A DNA stretch of 61,030 nt from Verrucomicrobiales bacterium (GCA_027489875.1 JAIXZE010000022.1:1-61030); one strand, 5' to 3'. Positions 40,201 to 50,093 are shown, counted from the stretch's first letter. Numbers and translations: made by a program. Notes: generated by a model from the letters alone, not told the origin.

Positions 40201-40722
40201 GTGCTCACGAATTCCCTGCCGTTTCCGGTGGCGGACTCGCCCTCGCAGATCGGGCAGGAGGTGGAGTTCACGGAGCGATCGATTGCGGGATATGCGGGAA
40301 TGCTCGTCGGGGAAGCGTGGTCGCTCGGGGTTCGGCCGCGGGTGTCGGAGGCGGAGTTGCAGACGCGCTTTCCATCATTGCCCGAAGGCCTGCCCGGCCT
40401 TGAGGCAATGTCCGGCGCGCGGACCGCGACGTTGCTGGAGGTGGGGCTGTGGCTGCGGATGAATCATCCGTCCGGGTTCTTCGCCGGATGGGACAGTACG
40501 TGGCGGCAGCAGTGGCTGTCCGGTGTGGGTGCTCCCGGGACGGGCGAGGTGTTCTGGCAACACGACGTTCACGTGGGATACCGCTGGCCGCGGCGGCATG
40601 CAGAGGTGCGCGTCGGGGTGCTGAACCTCACGGACACCGACTACCGCCTGGACCCGCTGAACCTGATGGCCGAGCCCGCCCGGCAACGCCTGGTGCAGGC
40701 AAGTCTCCGGCTGAATTTCTGA
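37228..40722 (+). CDS. FecR-TPR-outer-membrane beta-barrel fusion protein
   Basis: A 1164-residue protein with a signal peptide (MKTTWTVRLGVWGGALWLWA, cleavage near AAAAE). A FecR domain lies at about 35-190 (VLRVGDRLRTGPASRATLQL, RFQLRSGLLFFLN, VEFDTPLVSGAIRGTEFQL). About eight TPR-like repeats span 215-570 (WVRRAELALSTDRRAEARRS, WLGRGLLGLHLGREVEALSD). A C-terminal barrel of about 550 residues rich in alternating aromatic strands ends in Phe (RQRLVQASLRLNF), as outer-membrane proteins do. The N-terminal parts must lie in the periplasm. It begins inside the regulator gene (ATGA 37228-37231). Residues 879-892 (GSDRSDGSVRSDRS) are encoded by a 42-bp palindrome. The fused layout suggests a periplasmic sensor or assembly scaffold carried on an outer-membrane channel. 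Confidence 0.85.
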   Translation: MKTTWTVRLGVWGGALWLWATIVAAAAEPATSRLVEWAGTVEVSMTNAAFVPAATNHVLRVGDRLRTGPASRATLQLSDRSVVRVGASTVLEIRDPVEPTGTRRFQLRSGLLFFLNRERPSSVEFDTPLVSGAIRGTEFQLRVDPADGATVLGLFAGAVELKGASGAIAVEAGQEVEIRPGQAAQVRPVLPLRRGIQWAFHYPIVLDATAPELGLAGNAAWQPVVEAYASGDLRTAYARMPAGVAGNEPAGARVLRAALELSMGRVTEAAALLDGVDGSGLRGAVMALRELMAAVAMDVSAGALAEPAQASGWLARSYLLQSRLDLPGAWAAADRAVVLSPGFGAAWVRRAELALSTDRRAEARRSLEQARQLASRHAGARVVEGFLAMDERRWAEAGEAFSEAIAMDGSLSTAWLGRGLLGLHLGREVEALSDMQVAAVLEPQRGAYRAALGKAFSAAGDVKLADKEFRLARELDPADPTPWFYAGLHDLQQNRYNAAVRNLEEASARNDGSAVFRSRQQLDRDQAMRSADLGVAYAVTGLDEVAWRAATRAVVEDYTDFSGHLFTARALQLREDPAGFDLRWETARQAELLVANLLAPPGAGNLSRVLSQQDHLRAFGLAPVGMSSRTEYRSRGDWEQVGSVFGQVAAVGYAIDTEYRSLRGQGPLQGQESFRSSLQVRFDLGPSDTMLIQTAVGEGNAEDVARRYDPNGATALRAWSRREPELQVGYRHEWRPGVVTLGLVSHLSDRLRVENPDAQTPFLVQRGGAPVGFGTVASHGLEFESEFEVNSVELQQVVQGERMGIVAGARYQGGDVDARSRLVPVLPGPVIESVNRSDLERANGYAYWQVRPWNWLRAWAGVSYDHLEYPANADLAPIGSDRSDGSVRSDRSLLAPKIALAVTPWKGGELRAAFTRSMGGLYFDDSMRLEPGQVAGFGQSFRSLAPESVIGLVPATAFETIGVRWDQKLPRDIYVGVEALRMESDGSRGVGVLTNSLPFPVADSPSQIGQEVEFTERSIAGYAGMLVGEAWSLGVRPRVSEAELQTRFPSLPEGLPGLEAMSGARTATLLEVGLWLRMNHPSGFFAGWDSTWRQQWLSGVGAPGTGEVFWQHDVHVGYRWPRRHAEVRVGVLNLTDTDYRLDPLNLMAEPARQRLVQASLRLNF
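39862..39903. repeat. 42-bp imperfect palindrome inside the barrel coding region
   Basis: GGATCGGACCGATCGGACGG-AT-CCGTCCGATCCGACCGATCC; 18 of 20 positions pair. It keeps the frame and encodes Ser/Asp/Arg/Gly residues, likely in a surface loop. The core GATCGGACGGATC is shared with the hairpin at 40736-40766 after the gene. Confidence 0.85.
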
Positions 40723-40735
40723 GGAAAACCGGACG

Positions 40736-40766
40736 GATCGGACGGATCAGTCTGATCCGTCCGATC
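40736..40766. terminator. Hairpin between convergent genes, probable bidirectional terminator
   Basis: A perfect 14-bp stem GATCGGACGGATCA-GTC-TGATCCGTCCGATC lies 13 bp after the barrel gene stop and 27 bp before the end of the convergent propeller gene. A partial duplicate (CAGACTGATCCGTTTGG) follows. Its location and strength suit transcription termination from both sides; the sequence core is shared with the palindrome inside the barrel gene. Confidence 0.65.
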
Positions 40767-40792
40767 AGACTGATCCGTTTGGATGAGGAGGC

Positions 40793-43039
40793 TCAGCGTT
40801 CGGGCACCCGGTGGATCGTCTGGAGGATCTCGCTCTCCACGGGCTGGCCGGTGGCGGACTTGAGGGCGAACCGGATGCGTTGCTGCATCGCGGGGACAGT
40901 GGAGGCGAGGGTCAGCCGGACGGTCTTGCCATCCTTGGCGAGTTCGGCGCCGGTGACGTCGACGGTGTCATGGCCCTTGGCGGCGGGATCGGTGAGGCGG
41001 AACTCGGGTGAGCCGTACTTCTCGGTCCATTGGTAGTTCCAGCGTTCGACGCTCCAGTTCTGGAGGTCGGCGACGGTGGCGGGATCGAGCTTGTCGGTGA
41101 AGGTGATCTCGACGCCGGACTTCCGGACGTGGAGGTCGCGGGGCATGACGACGGGCTTGCCGGTGTAACGCACGCGATGGAAGGCACCCTGCCGGGCACC
41201 GTTGGACTGCCAGATGACGAGACCGCAGGTGTAGAGCTGGCCGTCGAGGGGGCTGAAGCGGGAACGCATGATCCCGGACTCGAAGCGCAGGGGGAACCGG
41301 ACAACACCTGCCTGGCGGACGCCATCGATCTCCTCGTGCATGACCTTGAACAGGGAGCAGGTGCCGTAGCTGGTGTGCAGGAGATCGCCTTCGAAGGGAC
41401 CCCAGCGCTTGCTGGTCACCCAGGCCTGGCCGCCGGAGGAGTTGTCGGCGTTCTTCGGCAGCCAGAAGAGCGGAAGATCGTAATCCGTGGGCTTCGGCGT
41501 GCGATGCGCGGTGAAGACGTGACCATAGAATCCACCGGGCTTCATCCAGTTCACGCGGGAGGCAGGCACCCAGTTGCCCTCGTTGTCCGAGGACGTGATC
41601 TGGTCCTTGGGTCCCATGCCAATGCCATTGGGGGCGCGCAGGCCGGTGGCGACCACCGAGAGGGTCTTGCCGTCGGGAGTGACCTTCAGGAGCGTGCCGT
41701 GGTGGGGAATCTTCGCCTCGCCGAGGTTGCCGCCCTTGTTGAAGTAGAAGTTGCCGTCGCGGTCGGTTTCGAGACCAAGGCAGAACTCGTGGTAGTGGTC
41801 GGTGATCGTGGTGTCGTTGTTGAAGTTCTCGTAGTGGTCGGCCTCGCCGTCCTTGTTGAGGTCGTGGAGGCGCGTGATCTGGTCGCGGCCGAGGACGTAC
41901 ACGGTGTCCTTGACGATGCGCAGGCCAAGCGGCTGGAAGAGGCCCGAGGCGAACCGCTGCCAGCGGAGGTTCTGCAGGCCTTCGTCGAGACCGGAGACGA
42001 TCCACACGTCGCCGGAGACGTTGCAGATCGCGGCGCGGGTGGCGTCCTTGAAGAAGTCGAATCCGCCGAAGCGGAGCCACGATTTCTGCGGGTTGTCATC
42101 GGGCCAGGTAATGGTGTCGACGACATAGGGTCCGTCGCCGCCGCTGGTGGCCAGCTTGCCCTGGGTGACGACGGGTTCGCCCCAGATACGAGGGCCGGGC
42201 TTGAGGTCGGCGCGGAGATCGGCGGGGGCACTGCGCTTCGCCATCGGGCTGCCTTCGGGAAGGTAGGTCAGGCGGAAGGGTTGGTGGGCCTTGATCGCGG
42301 GCAGCGAGAGCCAAAGGGTGGAACCGACCAACCGGAACTCCGCATTCGCCGTGACGCCATCCAAGCGGACCTCGACGGAGGGACCGTTGGTGCCGGACTT
42401 GAACGTGGCGGAGTTCGGGCCGACGGCGAGGTTGCGCGCGGGCACTTCGGCGATGCGGAGCATCCGGGGTCCGGAGTCGCGCTGATACTGGATGACGCGA
42501 TTGAACCCGCCGCTGTCGTACGAGGGCTGTTCAAGGACACCGACCTTGCCGAGGTCATACTCGAGCACGACGCGGTCGCCGTGGCGGTGGAGTCCGCGCC
42601 AATGGCCCCAGGCGTCGGGAAGACGTTCGAAGCGCGTGGGACGCGGGTCGTCGAGGTTGTCGGCGGTGGCCCAGCCAGGACCGTTGGAGGTGTGGAAGAG
42701 GATGTCGCCCCAGGGTTCGGGAAGGCCTTCCATGCCGTCGCGGCCGCGGGGCAGGTGCAGGAATCCGCCGGACCATGCGGCATTCCAGCGCAGGGTCATC
42801 GTGTCGAAGTTGACGGCGGCCGGGGCGGCCTCCGACCCGACCCGGAGGGTCAGCGTCTTGAGGGCGGCGACGGAGCCCTTGAGGTTGGAGGAGAAGAACG
42901 GTCCCTGTTCCATCTGCTCCCATTTCCATCGGCCGGCGGCATCGGTGGGAATGGGGGGCTTGGCCTTCTGGGCATGGGCGTTGAAGCCGGTTGCCAGTGT
43001 GGTGGCAACGGCCATCGAGAGCAGCAACGTGCGGGGCAT
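40793..43039 (-). CDS. Large exported beta-propeller protein (DUF6797-type), paralogue 2
   Basis: A 748-residue exported protein (MPRTLLLSMAVATTLATGFN, cleavage AHA-Q). It matches the protein at 22436-24811 along its whole length: an N-terminal beta domain starting GPFFSSNLKGSVAALKTLTL, a propeller (RFGGFDFFKDATRAAICNVS, VATGLRAPNGIGMGPKDQIT, SYGTCSLFKVMHEEIDGVRQ), and an Ig-like end (GVEITFTDKLDPATVADLQN). Sequence identity looks moderate, so the duplication is old. There is no haem motif. The start 43039 is fixed by the signal peptide; upstream frame is repeat DNA. Function is unknown; binding or oxidation of a sugar-like substrate is an inference from the fold. Confidence 0.82.
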   Translation of the reverse strand: MPRTLLLSMAVATTLATGFNAHAQKAKPPIPTDAAGRWKWEQMEQGPFFSSNLKGSVAALKTLTLRVGSEAAPAAVNFDTMTLRWNAAWSGGFLHLPRGRDGMEGLPEPWGDILFHTSNGPGWATADNLDDPRPTRFERLPDAWGHWRGLHRHGDRVVLEYDLGKVGVLEQPSYDSGGFNRVIQYQRDSGPRMLRIAEVPARNLAVGPNSATFKSGTNGPSVEVRLDGVTANAEFRLVGSTLWLSLPAIKAHQPFRLTYLPEGSPMAKRSAPADLRADLKPGPRIWGEPVVTQGKLATSGGDGPYVVDTITWPDDNPQKSWLRFGGFDFFKDATRAAICNVSGDVWIVSGLDEGLQNLRWQRFASGLFQPLGLRIVKDTVYVLGRDQITRLHDLNKDGEADHYENFNNDTTITDHYHEFCLGLETDRDGNFYFNKGGNLGEAKIPHHGTLLKVTPDGKTLSVVATGLRAPNGIGMGPKDQITSSDNEGNWVPASRVNWMKPGGFYGHVFTAHRTPKPTDYDLPLFWLPKNADNSSGGQAWVTSKRWGPFEGDLLHTSYGTCSLFKVMHEEIDGVRQAGVVRFPLRFESGIMRSRFSPLDGQLYTCGLVIWQSNGARQGAFHRVRYTGKPVVMPRDLHVRKSGVEITFTDKLDPATVADLQNWSVERWNYQWTEKYGSPEFRLTDPAAKGHDTVDVTGAELAKDGKTVRLTLASTVPAMQQRIRFALKSATGQPVESEILQTIHRVPER

Positions 43040-43097
43040 GATGGGATCATGCCGTAGGAGGGGCGGGAGTTTGAAGTTTGAAGATTCAAGATCCTCG

Positions 43098-43235
43098 CTT
43101 GCAGGCTGGGTGCCCTCACGTGGCGGGAATGATGCAGCGCCGCGTGGGGGCACGCGGCCTACAGAAGGGAGCAGACCCCAGACCCAGTTCCTGGATCCTC
43201 GCTTGGAGGCCGGGTGCCCTCACCCGGCGGATCAT
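43098..43235. repeat. Cluster of GCCGGGTG-type palindromes upstream of the propeller gene
   Basis: Near 43,100-43,240 are GCAGGCTGGGTGCCCTCACG, GCCGCGTGGGGGCACGCGGC (about 43,139-43,158) and GGCCGGGTGCCCTCACCCGG (about 43,208-43,228), all variants of the palindrome family. The 339-bp gap to the FAH-family gene holds nothing else I recognise. Confidence 0.65.
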
Positions 43236-43378
43236 GGACAGCTGGCGACGTGTTACGTCCTGGATGAAAGAGGTCACCGCAGGGTCCGCCGCCTGAAGTT
43301 GGCGGTCGTGTCTCTGGGGTACGCCGGAGGCGTTGCAGCGCTCTGGAATCTGGGAACTGGGAACTGGTAACTCCCTCC

Positions 43379-44236
43379 TCACACCACCTGGACGGTGTTC
43401 TCGAGGGTGCCGATGCCGGAGATGCGGATGCGGACGACGTCGCCCTGGGCGAGCGTGAATTCGTTGGCGGGCACGACGCCCGTGCCGGTGAGGAGGATGG
43501 CGCCATCCGGGAACTCCTGGCTGCGACCCAACCATCCGGCCAGTTCCGGGAAGGACCGCTTGATCTGGCCGATGGAGGTTTCCCCGGCGAACACCTCGGC
43601 TCCGCCGCGCAGGATCTGGACGCCGATGGTCCACGAGCGGGCTTCGGCTTCATCCGCGGCGACGCGGATGCAGGGGCCGAGGGCGCAGGAGGCGCGATAC
43701 ATCTTGGCCTGGGGCAGGTAGAGGAGGTTTTCGCCCTCGATGTCGCGGGAGGACATGTCGTTGCCCGCGGTGAACCCCACCAGTTCCATGCGCGAGTTGA
43801 ACACGAGCGCCAGTTCCGGCTCGGGAACGTTCCACTTCGCGTCGCTGCGGATGCCGACGATCCCGCCGGGACCCGAGACCTTGGCCGGCATCGACTTGAA
43901 GAAGATCTCCGGACGCGGTGCCTCGTAGACGCGATCGTAGGCGCTGGCGCTGAAGTCCGATTCTTCCATGCGCGCCTTCTTGCTGCGCAGGTAGGTCACG
44001 CCAGCGGCCCAGACTTCCTGCTGGTCGACCGGTGCCAGGAGTTGGACCGAGGCCAGCGGATGGACGGGCAGCGGCGTGGCCGCCAACGCGCGCAGGACTT
44101 CGGTGAGATGGGTGCTCTCCAGCAGCGTGGCGAGCGATGTGATGCCCGCGGCGGAGAGATCCTGCACGGAATCCGTCGAAAGGAGACCGACGCGCGGCGA
44201 GGCACAGGAACCGATGGAGAAACGGCAGAGCTTCAT
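43379..44236 (-). CDS. Fumarylacetoacetate hydrolase-family enzyme (possible 2-keto-3-deoxy-pentonate dehydratase)
   Basis: A 285-residue FAH-fold protein. Metal ligands are Glu139 and Glu141 (VPEPELALV) and Asp160 (GFTAGNDMSSRDIEG). WAAGVTYLRSKKARMEES, AYDRVYEAPRPEIFFKS and AKMYRASCALGPCI resemble the subgroup containing 2-dehydro-3-deoxy-D-arabinonate dehydratase, which would place it in sugar-acid catabolism. That subgroup call is from memory of motif style and is less certain than the family. ATG 44236 gives the typical MKLCRF start. No pathway partner is adjacent. Confidence 0.85.
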   Translation of the reverse strand: MKLCRFSIGSCASPRVGLLSTDSVQDLSAAGITSLATLLESTHLTEVLRALAATPLPVHPLASVQLLAPVDQQEVWAAGVTYLRSKKARMEESDFSASAYDRVYEAPRPEIFFKSMPAKVSGPGGIVGIRSDAKWNVPEPELALVFNSRMELVGFTAGNDMSSRDIEGENLLYLPQAKMYRASCALGPCIRVAADEAEARSWTIGVQILRGGAEVFAGETSIGQIKRSFPELAGWLGRSQEFPDGAILLTGTGVVPANEFTLAQGDVVRIRISGIGTLENTVQVV

Positions 44237-44411
44237 GGATACGGGTGTCGTGTGCGTCCAGAATGACACCCCGACCGGATCGCCCGCAAGGGTGCGGGCG
44301 AGATTCAGGGGTCAGGGGGGGCGATCCCGATTCCAAGCCGGTTCCCCATCGGCAACATGCCGGACCGACACAGTAAGGAATGACGAGCAGCCCGGACGGC
44401 TGCCTCTGCCG

Positions 44412-44625
44412 CCCGCGTCGGTATCGGTATCGGGATCGCCATCGGAATCGAGGTTTGGGGCTGATCGAACTCGATGCCGATTCGGGGGCATCTCGACACC
44501 GCTCCCAATTCGAATGGATTCGGGGTGGCGATGTCCTCATCGCCCTGGGTGATTGCCTTGTCCCCTGGATGCCCGACCCCCTCCCACGCCTCCGGCGTGA
44601 AGGCATCCCGGAGGGATGGGTTCAG
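44412..44625 (+). repeat. Composite repeat: ATCGGN run, half inverted-repeat element and CTCCCACGCCTCC segment
   Basis: TCGGTATCGGTATCGGGATC then GCCATCGGAATCGAGG forms a six-base period; 44521-44543 is the left arm of the long inverted repeat (CGGGGTGGCGATGTCCTCAT); CTCCCACGCCTCCGGCGTGA and GGCATCCCGGAGGGATGGG follow. The same three blocks occur in the same order at 60.6-60.76 kb. The 416-bp gap between ureG (ends 44653) and the FAH gene shows no gene. Confidence 0.8.
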
Positions 44626-44652
44626 CCGACTGGCAACTCGGAACTCCCCCAC

Positions 44653-45483
44653 TCAGTGCGCGTGGGCGATGCCGCGGGCGTGCTGCCAGGCGTGGAGGAT
44701 GTGGTCGATGATCTCGGGGACGCCGACACCGTTGCGCACCTGAGCGAAAAGGAAGGGACCCACGCCCCGCATGCCTTGGGCGTCGCGGGCCATGACGTTG
44801 AGGTCGGCGCCGACGGCTGGGGCGAGGTCGGTCTTGTTGATGACGAGGAGGTCGCTTTGGGTGAGGCCGGGGCCGCCCTTGCGGGGGATCTTGTCGCCGC
44901 CGGCGACGTCGATGACCTGGATGGTGTAATCGGCGAGTTCGCGGCTGTAGCAGGCGGCGAGGTTGTCGCCGCCGGATTCGACGAGCAGGAGGTCGGTGTG
45001 GAACTGGCGCTGGAGTTCCTCGAGGGCGAGGAGGTTGGCGGAAATGTCGTCGCGGATGGCGGCGTGGGGGCATCCGCCGGTTTCGACGGCGCGGATGCGT
45101 TCGGCCGGAAGGGCTCCGTGGCGGACGAGGAATTCACCGTCTTCGCGGGTGAAGATGTCGTTGGTGACGGCGGCGAGGTTCACGCGTTCGCGGAGACCGC
45201 GGCAGAGTTCGAGCATGAGGGCGGTCTTGCCGGAACCAACCGGTCCACCTATACCCACGGTGAAGGCGCGTTGGGCGTAGTCGCGGTGGATGGGGGATTC
45301 GCGATCATCGAAGTTCCCGGCACCGTCGTAGGGTTCGTGGGTGTGGCCGTGGGGACCGTGCGAATGGGAGTGCGCGTGACCGTGCGAATGGCTGTGGCCG
45401 TGCCGGTGGGAGGGATCCGTGCAGGTGCCGTGGTCGTGATCGTGATCGTGATCGTGAGTGTGGTCGTGGGAATGGGTGGCCAT
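44653..45483 (-). CDS. ureG: Urease accessory GTPase UreG with His-rich N-terminus
   Basis: A SIMIBI-class GTPase of 276 residues that drives nickel delivery to urease. The core has the P-loop GGPVGSGKT (79-87), [15 protein letters not shown], the metal-binding CPH (138-140, [13 protein letters not shown]), ESGGDN, and NKTDL for guanine. Before the core is a 70-residue extension with 20 histidines in its first 49 residues ([14 protein letters not shown], then repeated HSHSHGH), expected to bind nickel. No ureE is found in the locus, so this tail may supply the storage role UreE has elsewhere. It is last in the urease operon, 19 bp after ureF. ATG 45483 is the only start giving a His-rich UreG. 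Confidence 0.96.
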   Translation of the reverse strand: MATHSHDHTHDHDHDHDHGTCTDPSHRHGHSHSHGHAHSHSHGPHGHTHEPYDGAGNFDDRESPIHRDYAQRAFTVGIGGPVGSGKTALMLELCRGLRERVNLAAVTNDIFTREDGEFLVRHGALPAERIRAVETGGCPHAAIRDDISANLLALEELQRQFHTDLLLVESGGDNLAACYSRELADYTIQVIDVAGGDKIPRKGGPGLTQSDLLVINKTDLAPAVGADLNVMARDAQGMRGVGPFLFAQVRNGVGVPEIIDHILHAWQHARGIAHAH

Positions 45484-45502
45484 GGCGCGAGGGAGTTGGC
45501 GG

Positions 45503-46195
45503 TCAGGTTTGGAAAAGTCGGGAATAAAGCCGGTCCTGGGTGCCCTGCCACAGGTCGAGGAGTGGCGCGGTCTGGGCGAGGTCGTCGAGGGACAGGGAGA
45601 GTCCGAGTTCGGTGGCCTCGGAGGCGTGATGGGCGACCGAGGCCTGGACGGCCTGGCCGGCGAGGGGGCCGACGATGTTGAGTCGGACGGCTGCGGCAAT
45701 CCACCCGCGGAGCTGGATGAAGACGAAGCCCTGGGCGGTGTCGGCGAGCGGGAATTCGAGGTGTCGGGCCAGGGCACCGAAGAGCGGTGCGAGGTGTTGG
45801 CAGGGGAGCGGTTGGGTGCCGGCAGGAAGGCGCGCGCCCAGGGCGCGGTCGGCCGCGAGGACCAGGGCGGATCCCTGGAGACGACTGGCGCGGTTGGCGA
45901 CGTGGTTGGTGAGGAAGGCGTCGGAGAGGTCGTCGAGTTCGTGGATCCGATGCGGTTCGCGATGGGCGGTGCAGACCCACGGGAGGGAGGCGTGGGCGAG
46001 TTGGCGGAGGCTGGTCAGGATCCAGCCTTCGAGACCGGTGCGCCCGGAGATCTCGCCGTGCTGACGGGCGGCTTCGAGTCCGCCGGAATGGGCGAATCCA
46101 CCGGTGGGAAAGGCAGAGTCCAGGAACTGCCACAACCTCCACGGGGATTCCACGGATCCTGGGCTCTGGTTATCCACAGATTTCACAGATGACAC
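45503..46195 (-). CDS. ureF: Urease accessory protein UreF
   Basis: A helical nickel-insertion accessory protein that acts as a GTPase regulator in the UreD-UreF-UreG complex. [20 protein letters not shown] is the family start; [20 protein letters not shown] and the end [17 protein letters not shown] are also typical. The outermost start is a GTG at 46195 (230 residues), but those codons lie in a dispersed TTATCCACAGATTTCACAGA-like segment; GTG 46153 (216 residues) is the better biological start. It is separated from ureC by a 52-bp tandem array, so its expression may differ from that of the structural genes. Confidence 0.9.
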   Translation of the reverse strand: MSSVKSVDNQSPGSVESPWRLWQFLDSAFPTGGFAHSGGLEAARQHGEISGRTGLEGWILTSLRQLAHASLPWVCTAHREPHRIHELDDLSDAFLTNHVANRASRLQGSALVLAADRALGARLPAGTQPLPCQHLAPLFGALARHLEFPLADTAQGFVFIQLRGWIAAAVRLNIVGPLAGQAVQASVAHHASEATELGLSLSLDDLAQTAPLLDLWQGTQDRLYSRLFQT

Positions 46196-46267
46196 GGATT
46201 CAGGGGGTGGGTGGGAGGTGCGCGGAAGGAAGGGAGGTCAGGACACAGCCTCCGCCCGAAAACGTAG

Positions 46268-46551
46268 ACGGGGTGGCGATGTCCTCATCGTCTTGGGAAA
46301 GGCTTTGGAACGGCGACGAGGACGTCACCACCCCGTTCTTCGCCTTGGGAAAGGCTTTGGAACGGCGACGAGGACGTCGCTGCCCCGTTCTTCGCCTTGG
46401 GAAAGGTTTTGGGACGGCGACTTGGATGTCGCCACCCCGTTCTTCGCCTTGGGAAAGGCTTTGGAACGGCGACGAGGACGTCGCCACCCCGTTCTTCGTC
46501 TTGGGAAAGGCTTTGGAACGGCGACTTGGATGTCGCCATCTCGATCCATGG
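46268..46551. repeat. Tandem array, five units of 52 bp, between ureC and ureF
   Basis: CTTGGGAAAGGCTTTGGAAC recurs at 46292, 46344, 46396, 46448 and 46500, a period of exactly 52. Each unit also carries GGCGACGAGGACGTCGCCAC or a variant with CTTGGATGTCGCC. The array opens with the left arm of the long inverted repeat (GGGGTGGCGATGTCCTCATC, from 46270), so it is an expansion of the right half of that element. It lies inside the urease operon. Units are contiguous, without spacers, so it is not CRISPR. Confidence 0.92.
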
Positions 46552-46613
46552 GAAGGCAGTGGTGGCATGTGCCTGGGATCCGTGTCTTGAAACTTCAAAC
46601 TTCAAACTCCCCC

Positions 46614-48329
<1,716 letters not shown>

Positions 48330-48330
48330 A

Positions 48331-49089
48331 TCAGGATTCCTTGTGGGCGAAGCCGAGTTGCTGGATGCGGGTCATGGCGGCCTGGAGGCCGGCGGGGGAA
48401 ACGGGGCCGGACGCCAGGGCGTTGCCGCCAGAGAGGACGCGGTTGCCGGCGATGTCGACGAGCCGGACGGTGCGGGTTTCGCCGGGTTCAAACCGGACGG
48501 CGGTACCGGCGGGAATGTCGAGGCGACGTCCGTAGGCGGCGGCGCGGTTGAACTGGAGGGAACCGTTGGTCTCGATGAAGTGGTAGTGGCTGCCGACCTG
48601 GATGGGGCGGTCGCCGAGATTGGTGACGGCGATCTCGACGGTGGGACGGCCGGCGTTGAGGACGATTTCGCCCTCGGGCGTTTCGAGTTCGCCCGGCTCG
48701 GGTTCCGGGCTTTCAGCGGCGGCCGGTGGCAGCGCCGGGATGGGAATGCACGAACCGTAGAGCGCCAGGCTCAGGTCGCCGTTCTCGGCTGCGATCGGAT
48801 GGTGGACGGTGACGAGCTTGGTGCCGTCGGGAAAGGTGCCTTCGACCTGCACCTCGGTGACCATGGAGGGGATGCCGGACATCACCTGTCGGCGGCCAAG
48901 GAGGCGGCGGCCGAGGTCCATGAGTTCGGCGACGGTGCGGCCGTCGCGGATGAACTCGAGGAGGACGGTGGCGATGAGGGCCACGGATTCGGGATGATTG
49001 AGTCGGACGCCGCGGGCGAGGCGGCGTTGGGCGAGGAGGCCTGCCTGGTTGAGCAGGAGCTTGTCCACGTCTCGGGGTGTGAGGTGCAT
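48331..49089 (-). CDS. ureAB: Fused urease gamma-beta subunit (UreA-UreB)
   Basis: A 252-residue fusion. Residues 1-100 are the gamma subunit ([40 protein letters not shown]). A Pro/Glu-rich linker ([20 protein letters not shown]) joins the beta subunit at about 135-245 ([52 protein letters not shown]). A gamma-beta fusion is known from Helicobacter and occurs in other lineages, so the fusion itself is not new. It lies between ureD (24 bp) and ureC (1 bp). Confidence 0.96.
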   Translation of the reverse strand: MHLTPRDVDKLLLNQAGLLAQRRLARGVRLNHPESVALIATVLLEFIRDGRTVAELMDLGRRLLGRRQVMSGIPSMVTEVQVEGTFPDGTKLVTVHHPIAAENGDLSLALYGSCIPIPALPPAAAESPEPEPGELETPEGEIVLNAGRPTVEIAVTNLGDRPIQVGSHYHFIETNGSLQFNRAAAYGRRLDIPAGTAVRFEPGETRTVRLVDIAGNRVLSGGNALASGPVSPAGLQAAMTRIQQLGFAHKES

Positions 49090-49113
49090 GAGATCCGATG
49101 GGTTCAGGTCAGT

Positions 49114-49956
49114 TCACCATTTGCGCTGCCAGGGGTCGTCGCCCAGCAGGCTCGAAATGGGGGCGAGCCATTGGCGGAGTTCGGCACCGACGGCTTCGGT
49201 GTTTGTGCCGGCGATCCGGGCGATGGCTCCGTCGGCGAGTGGACTCGCGGCGACAACGGTGGGTGCGCGTTGGATGATAGGTCGCACGGCGACTTCGGAA
49301 AGGAGCTGTTGGGCCGCGGCGCGCATTCGGGGACCGACGAGGATCAGGGTGGAGAAGCATCCGTGGCGGCCGCCGCGGAAGGGGGCCGCCATCGGGCCTT
49401 CGGCGGGATCGAAGCGGAGGGAATCCAGGCAGAGGGTACGGCCGGCGGCTCGGATGAGGTTGCGGCTGGAGAAGTGGTGGAAGGACCACGCCTCGCCGCG
49501 CGCCACACGCCCCGGGGTGAAGCTGTCGACAAGGGCGAGGCTGGCCCCGGGTTCGAGGGTGAACTCCTGGCGCTGCCGGTACGTGGATTGGGCGAAGAGC
49601 TGGGTCGGATCGGGCGTGAAGGCGAGGAAGGCGTCCCGGCCGACGTGTGCGTCGGTGGTGTGACCGGAAGGCCGGCCGGCAGGATTGCGGTAGACCTTGG
49701 TGGACGCCTGGGTTCCGACGAAGGCCGTCGTGCCGGGGGCGAGGGAGAGTTGGAGCGAGGTCTGGTCGCCGGCGACGAGGCCGCCGCCGTAGCTGCTGGT
49801 GTAGATCCAGACGCTGGCACCTCGGGCGCGCGGGGTGAGCAGCTTGAGTGGGCTGCTGGCGAAGGCGCGGGTGACGGCGCTCAGGCCGTCGACGAGGGCG
49901 ACTTCGAGGCGCGCGGTTCCGGCGGGAGGGGTGGAAAGTGGGGGCGGGGGAGCCAC
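49114..49956 (-). CDS. ureD: Urease accessory protein UreD (UreH)
   Basis: A scaffold protein of 280 residues that docks on apo-urease and passes nickel from UreG-UreF. Recognised by YGGGLVAGDQTSLQLSLAPG, QASTKVYRNP, QSTYRQRQEFTLEPGASLAL and DSFTPGRVARGE. It is the first gene of the urease part, 138 bp after urtE across three GCCGGGTG palindromes, and may share the urt transcript. Confidence 0.93.
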   Translation of the reverse strand: MAPPPPLSTPPAGTARLEVALVDGLSAVTRAFASSPLKLLTPRARGASVWIYTSSYGGGLVAGDQTSLQLSLAPGTTAFVGTQASTKVYRNPAGRPSGHTTDAHVGRDAFLAFTPDPTQLFAQSTYRQRQEFTLEPGASLALVDSFTPGRVARGEAWSFHHFSSRNLIRAAGRTLCLDSLRFDPAEGPMAAPFRGGRHGCFSTLILVGPRMRAAAQQLLSEVAVRPIIQRAPTVVAASPLADGAIARIAGTNTEAVGAELRQWLAPISSLLGDDPWQRKW

Positions 49957-49966
49957 GGGATCGAGG

Positions 49967-50085
49967 GGCCGCCGGGTGGGGCACCCGGCCTACAGGGAAG
50001 GGTGGACGGGACGCCGGGTGGGGGCACCCGGCCTGCACATGGAGAGGGGACGCCGGGTGGGGGCACCCGGCCTGCACGAGGGGGG
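49967..50085. repeat. Three GCCGGGTG-GGGG-CACCCGGC palindromes between urtE and ureD
   Basis: CGCCGGGTGGGGCACCCGGC (about 49,970-49,989), then CGCCGGGTGGGGGCACCCGG about 42 and 80 bases further on, each followed by CCTACA or CCTGCAC. They separate the transport genes from the urease genes on the same strand and could act as an attenuator or a messenger-stability element. Confidence 0.8.
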
Positions 50086-50093
50086 GTGTGGGT

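Noticed and set aside
46292..46551. CRISPR-like regular repeats
   Set aside because: Units of 52 bp are contiguous with no variable spacers, and no cas gene is near. The same holds for the 96-bp and 74-bp arrays.
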